DNA of 8,207 bases. Source: Bacteroidota bacterium. Its GTDB lineage: Bacteria > Bacteroidota > Bacteroidia > Chitinophagales > Chitinophagaceae. The DNA lies in the NCBI GenBank assembly GCA_029778965.1, contig JAKPBL010000440.1, positions 1-8,207 of the forward strand, read 5' to 3'. The translations under genes were made by a program, and so were the position numbers. The notes beneath the pieces were generated by a model. That model was not told the origin of the DNA. It saw nothing but the letters and a program-made list of their open reading frames with translations, and ran no database searches. Shown here in pieces: positions 6,489 to 8,207 of the stretch; position 1 is the first letter of the stretch, and each line of letters opens with the position of its first letter.

Positions 6489-6517
6489 ACCGTTCCGATA
6501 TGCCGGAACGGTTTTTT
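6489..6517 (+). terminator. Rho-independent terminator after the second clpP gene
   Basis: A perfect 9-bp stem (ACCGTTCCG at 6489-6497 with CGGAACGGT at 6504-6512) has the loop ATATGC and is followed by T residues through 6517. The stop codon of the upstream gene is 53 bases before it. The last T of the tract is also the first base of the clpX -7 box, so terminator and promoter are joined without a gap. Confidence 0.85.
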
Positions 6518-6524
6518 ATCTTTG
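6517..6524 (+). promoter_or_regulatory. clpX promoter, -7 element
   Basis: TATCTTTG is a perfect match to TAnnTTTG and ends 17 bases before the clpX ATG at 6542. Transcription would begin near 6530, leaving a leader of about a dozen bases. The region where a -33 TTG would lie is occupied by the terminator stem and shows none. This position also argues against translation from the in-frame ATG at 6500, which lies upstream of the predicted transcript start. Confidence 0.75.
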
Positions 6525-6541
6525 CAATCAGCAAAACGAAT

Positions 6542-7774
6542 ATGGCTAAAAATACCTTACACTGTTCTTTCTGCGGCCGGAGCCGCGACGAGGTAAAAAT
6601 CCTCATCGCCGGGCAAGACGGTCACATCTGCGAGAACTGTGTGGAACACGCAAGAGAAATCATTGAGCAGGAACTACTGACCCGGTCAGAACCCAGTGGC
6701 CCCGGCTTCAAGCTCACGGTTAAGAAACCCATTGAAATCAAACGCTTCCTCGATGAATATGTAATCGGGCAAGACGATGCCAAAAAGGTATTGTCCGTCG
6801 CCGTTTACAATCACTACAAGCGACTGCAGCAGAAACCCACCGACGGCGACGTCGATATTGAGAAAAGCAATATCGTGATGGTGGGCGAAACCGGCACCGG
6901 TAAAACACTGCTCGCCAAAACCATTGCCAAGCTGCTGAACGTTCCCTTCGCCATCGTAGACGCCACGGTATTTACCGAAGCGGGTTATGTGGGCGAAGAC
7001 GTGGAAAGCATCCTCACCCGCCTGCTGCAGGTATGCAACTACGACGTGGCGGCGGCCGAGCGCGGTATCGTGTATATCGACGAGATTGACAAGATCGCCC
7101 GTAAAGGTGACAACCCGTCGATTACGCGCGATGTTAGCGGCGAAGGTGTACAGCAGGGGTTGCTCAAACTGCTGGAAGGCACCGACGTGCTGGTTCCCCC
7201 GCAGGGCGGCCGCAAGCACCCCGAGCAAAAGCTCATCAAAATCAATACGCAGAATATTCTCTTCATCTGCGGCGGCGCCTTTGACGGGGTCGATAAACTG
7301 ATCGCCCGCCGCGTGAACACCAACGCCATCGGTTTCAACGTAAACAAAGAAGCGCAGGAAGCCGCCAAAAAGAACCTGCTGCAATACGTGAACGCGCAGG
7401 ACCTGAAACACTTCGGATTAATCCCCGAGTTATTGGGCCGCCTGCCGGTAGTCACCTACCTGAACCCGCTCGACGCCGAAACACTACGTTCCATTTTGAC
7501 CGAGCCGAAGAACGCACTGATCAAGCAATACAAGCGCCTGTTCGATATTGAGGGCATCGAGCTGACCATCGACAACGATGTACTCGACTTCATGGTTGCC
7601 AAAGCGATGGAATACAAGCTGGGCGCCCGCGGACTACGCTCCATTTGCGAAAGCATTCTCACCGATGCCATGTTCGAACTCCCTTCCAGCAAGGAAACCA
7701 AGTTCCACCTGACGCTCGAATACGCCGGAAAAAAATTCGACAAGAGTAAAATGAGCCTGCTGAAAGTGGCTTAA
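6542..7774 (+). CDS. clpX: ATP-dependent Clp protease ATP-binding subunit ClpX
   Basis: ClpX is the hexameric AAA+ unfoldase that recognises substrates and threads them into ClpP. From the ATG at 6542 it has 410 residues, the usual size. The N-terminal zinc-binding domain has C8, C11, C30 and C33. Walker A is GETGTGKT (115-122) and Walker B is IVYIDE (D180, E181). Pore loop 1 is GYVG (148-151), and the RKH loop is at 224-226. The IGF loop that docks on ClpP is present at 263-265, and sensor 2 is GARGLR (361-366). All functional motifs are intact. An in-frame ATG at 6500 would add 14 residues, but it lies in the loop of the preceding terminator and upstream of the -7 box, and [12 protein letters not shown] is the normal ClpX start. 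The gene follows both clpP genes but has its own promoter, which would allow ClpX to be set apart from ClpP. Confidence 0.97.
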   Translation: MAKNTLHCSFCGRSRDEVKILIAGQDGHICENCVEHAREIIEQELLTRSEPSGPGFKLTVKKPIEIKRFLDEYVIGQDDAKKVLSVAVYNHYKRLQQKPTDGDVDIEKSNIVMVGETGTGKTLLAKTIAKLLNVPFAIVDATVFTEAGYVGEDVESILTRLLQVCNYDVAAAERGIVYIDEIDKIARKGDNPSITRDVSGEGVQQGLLKLLEGTDVLVPPQGGRKHPEQKLIKINTQNILFICGGAFDGVDKLIARRVNTNAIGFNVNKEAQEAAKKNLLQYVNAQDLKHFGLIPELLGRLPVVTYLNPLDAETLRSILTEPKNALIKQYKRLFDIEGIELTIDNDVLDFMVAKAMEYKLGARGLRSICESILTDAMFELPSSKETKFHLTLEYAGKKFDKSKMSLLKVA

Positions 7775-7804
7775 CCTTTCGGCTTCAAAAAACATAAGCA
7801 CTCC

Positions 7805-7836
7805 GCCGCCTCTCCGCAAAGAGGCGGCTTTTTTTT
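7805..7836 (+). terminator. Rho-independent terminator of clpX
   Basis: A perfect 9-bp stem (GCCGCCTCT with AGAGGCGGC) encloses the loop CCGCAA and is followed directly by eight T residues. It starts 30 bases after the clpX stop codon and marks the end of the proteostasis block. Stem and T-tract are textbook. Confidence 0.93.
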
Positions 7837-7970
7837 GCAACTACCTCACTACAGCGCGATCGGGCTGTGCACACCCGGCGCCAACCAACACGGCGTCGCC
7901 TGCAGTGGCTCACTTATCTGGCGCTGACCCCGGCTTTTCGTTGTAACTTACAGGTACATATCTTACATAT
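7837..7970. other. Intergenic region with no recognised feature
   Basis: This stretch follows the clpX terminator. I found no tRNA signature, no long inverted repeat, no riboswitch-like pattern and no plausible frame on either strand. The last 30 bases are AT-rich and presumably hold the promoter of the small gene at 7971, but no strong TAnnTTTG match exists there. Confidence 0.6.
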
Positions 7971-8147
7971 ATGAAAGAACTGGTTGATCAGCTCATGGCC
8001 GAAGGGCTCACCGAGGCACAGGCATATAAAGCCATCGACGTCATCAAAAATTTCGCAAAATCGAAATTCCCACTCTTTGGCGGCGCGATCGATAAATTAT
8101 TCGACAAATACGGTCCCAAAAACCAAGAAGACGACTTTCTGGATTAA
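7971..8147 (+). CDS. Small helical protein of 58 residues, function unknown
   Basis: A complete frame from ATG at 7971 to TAA at 8145-8147 encodes a 58-residue protein with a plausible composition. The N-terminal half reads as an amphipathic helix pair (KELVDQLMAEGLTEAQAYK, then AIDVIKNFAKSKFP). A hydrophobic turn PLFGGAIDKLFDKYG follows, and the tail is acidic (QEDDFLD). The LTEAQAxKAI segment followed by a Lys-Phe-Pro turn resembles short uncharacterised Bacteroidota proteins, but I cannot name a family. There is no signal peptide, membrane helix or cysteine, so it is probably cytoplasmic. Possible weak promoter elements lie upstream (TTG at 7941-7943; TAACTTAC at 7944-7951, a poor -7 match), and the ATG is preceded by AT-rich sequence as at the other genes. 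An overlapping frame from a TTG at 7984 is longer but has a composition unlike a real protein. I consider the 58-codon frame the real gene. Confidence 0.68.
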   Translation: MKELVDQLMAEGLTEAQAYKAIDVIKNFAKSKFPLFGGAIDKLFDKYGPKNQEDDFLD

Positions 8148-8207
8148 GCCGTGCGGGTTAACCGGCAGGTCGGTTTTGTCACCGGCAACAAACGCTTATT
8201 AATGTGA

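Noticed and set aside
6500..6541. A longer ClpX starting at the ATG at 6500.
   Set aside because: This ATG is in the loop of a terminator and upstream of the predicted transcript start; the normal ClpX N-terminus begins at 6542. The possibility is kept only as a finding for readthrough transcripts.
8160..8177. A small hairpin (AACCG with CGGTT) followed by a few T residues after the 58-codon gene.
   Set aside because: The stem is only 5 bp and the T-run is short, so it is too weak to call a terminator.
7984..8202. A 72-residue frame from a TTG start overlapping the small gene at 7971.
   Set aside because: Its composition is rich in Ser, Lys, Thr and Arg with no helical or strand pattern, as expected for an out-of-frame reading of the 58-codon gene.

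Overview
The window is chromosomal DNA of a Bacteroidota bacterium, most likely a member of the Chitinophagaceae or a close relative. Four things point there: promoter elements of the Bacteroidota TAnnTTTG type next to several starts, start codons preceded by A-rich sequence instead of Shine-Dalgarno sites, two adjacent clpP genes between tig and clpX, and an ECF sigma gene followed by a poorly conserved single-pass membrane protein. This placement is from recognition of protein families and signals; no search was run.

All supported genes are on the + strand. Region 1 (76-2480) is a compact three-gene unit: an ECF sigma factor, an overlapping membrane protein that fits an anti-sigma role, and an exported protein whose C-terminal half looks like a small outer-membrane barrel. 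The overlap (23 bases) and the 4-base gap suggest one transcript and an envelope-sensing function. Region 2 (about 2491-3363) is a lone tandem universal stress protein gene with its own promoter. It is followed by a perfect 32-bp inverted repeat built of ATGG-type heptamers (3366-3487), which runs up to the -7 element of the next promoter.

Region 3 (3491-7836) is the protein quality-control block tig, clpP, clpP2, clpX. Trigger factor has its own promoter and a strong terminator, and a natural five-histidine C-terminus. A second GC-rich hairpin without a T-tract lies between tig and clpP. The two ClpP paralogues are 23 bases apart and both keep the full Ser-His-Asp triad, but their N-termini differ sharply. 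clpX lies behind a terminator whose T-tract merges into the clpX promoter, so it can be transcribed apart from clpP1-clpP2. ClpX carries the zinc-binding domain, AAA+ motifs, pore loops and the IGF loop needed to dock on ClpP, so the three genes encode a ClpXP protease.

Region 4 (7837-8207) is mostly non-coding, apart from a 58-codon gene (7971-8147) for a small helical protein of unknown function. No RNA gene, CRISPR array, insertion sequence or phage gene was seen. The block is mostly conserved housekeeping DNA; the parts most worth a second look are the heptamer palindrome, the sigma-anti-sigma-barrel unit, the ClpP pair and the small protein gene.
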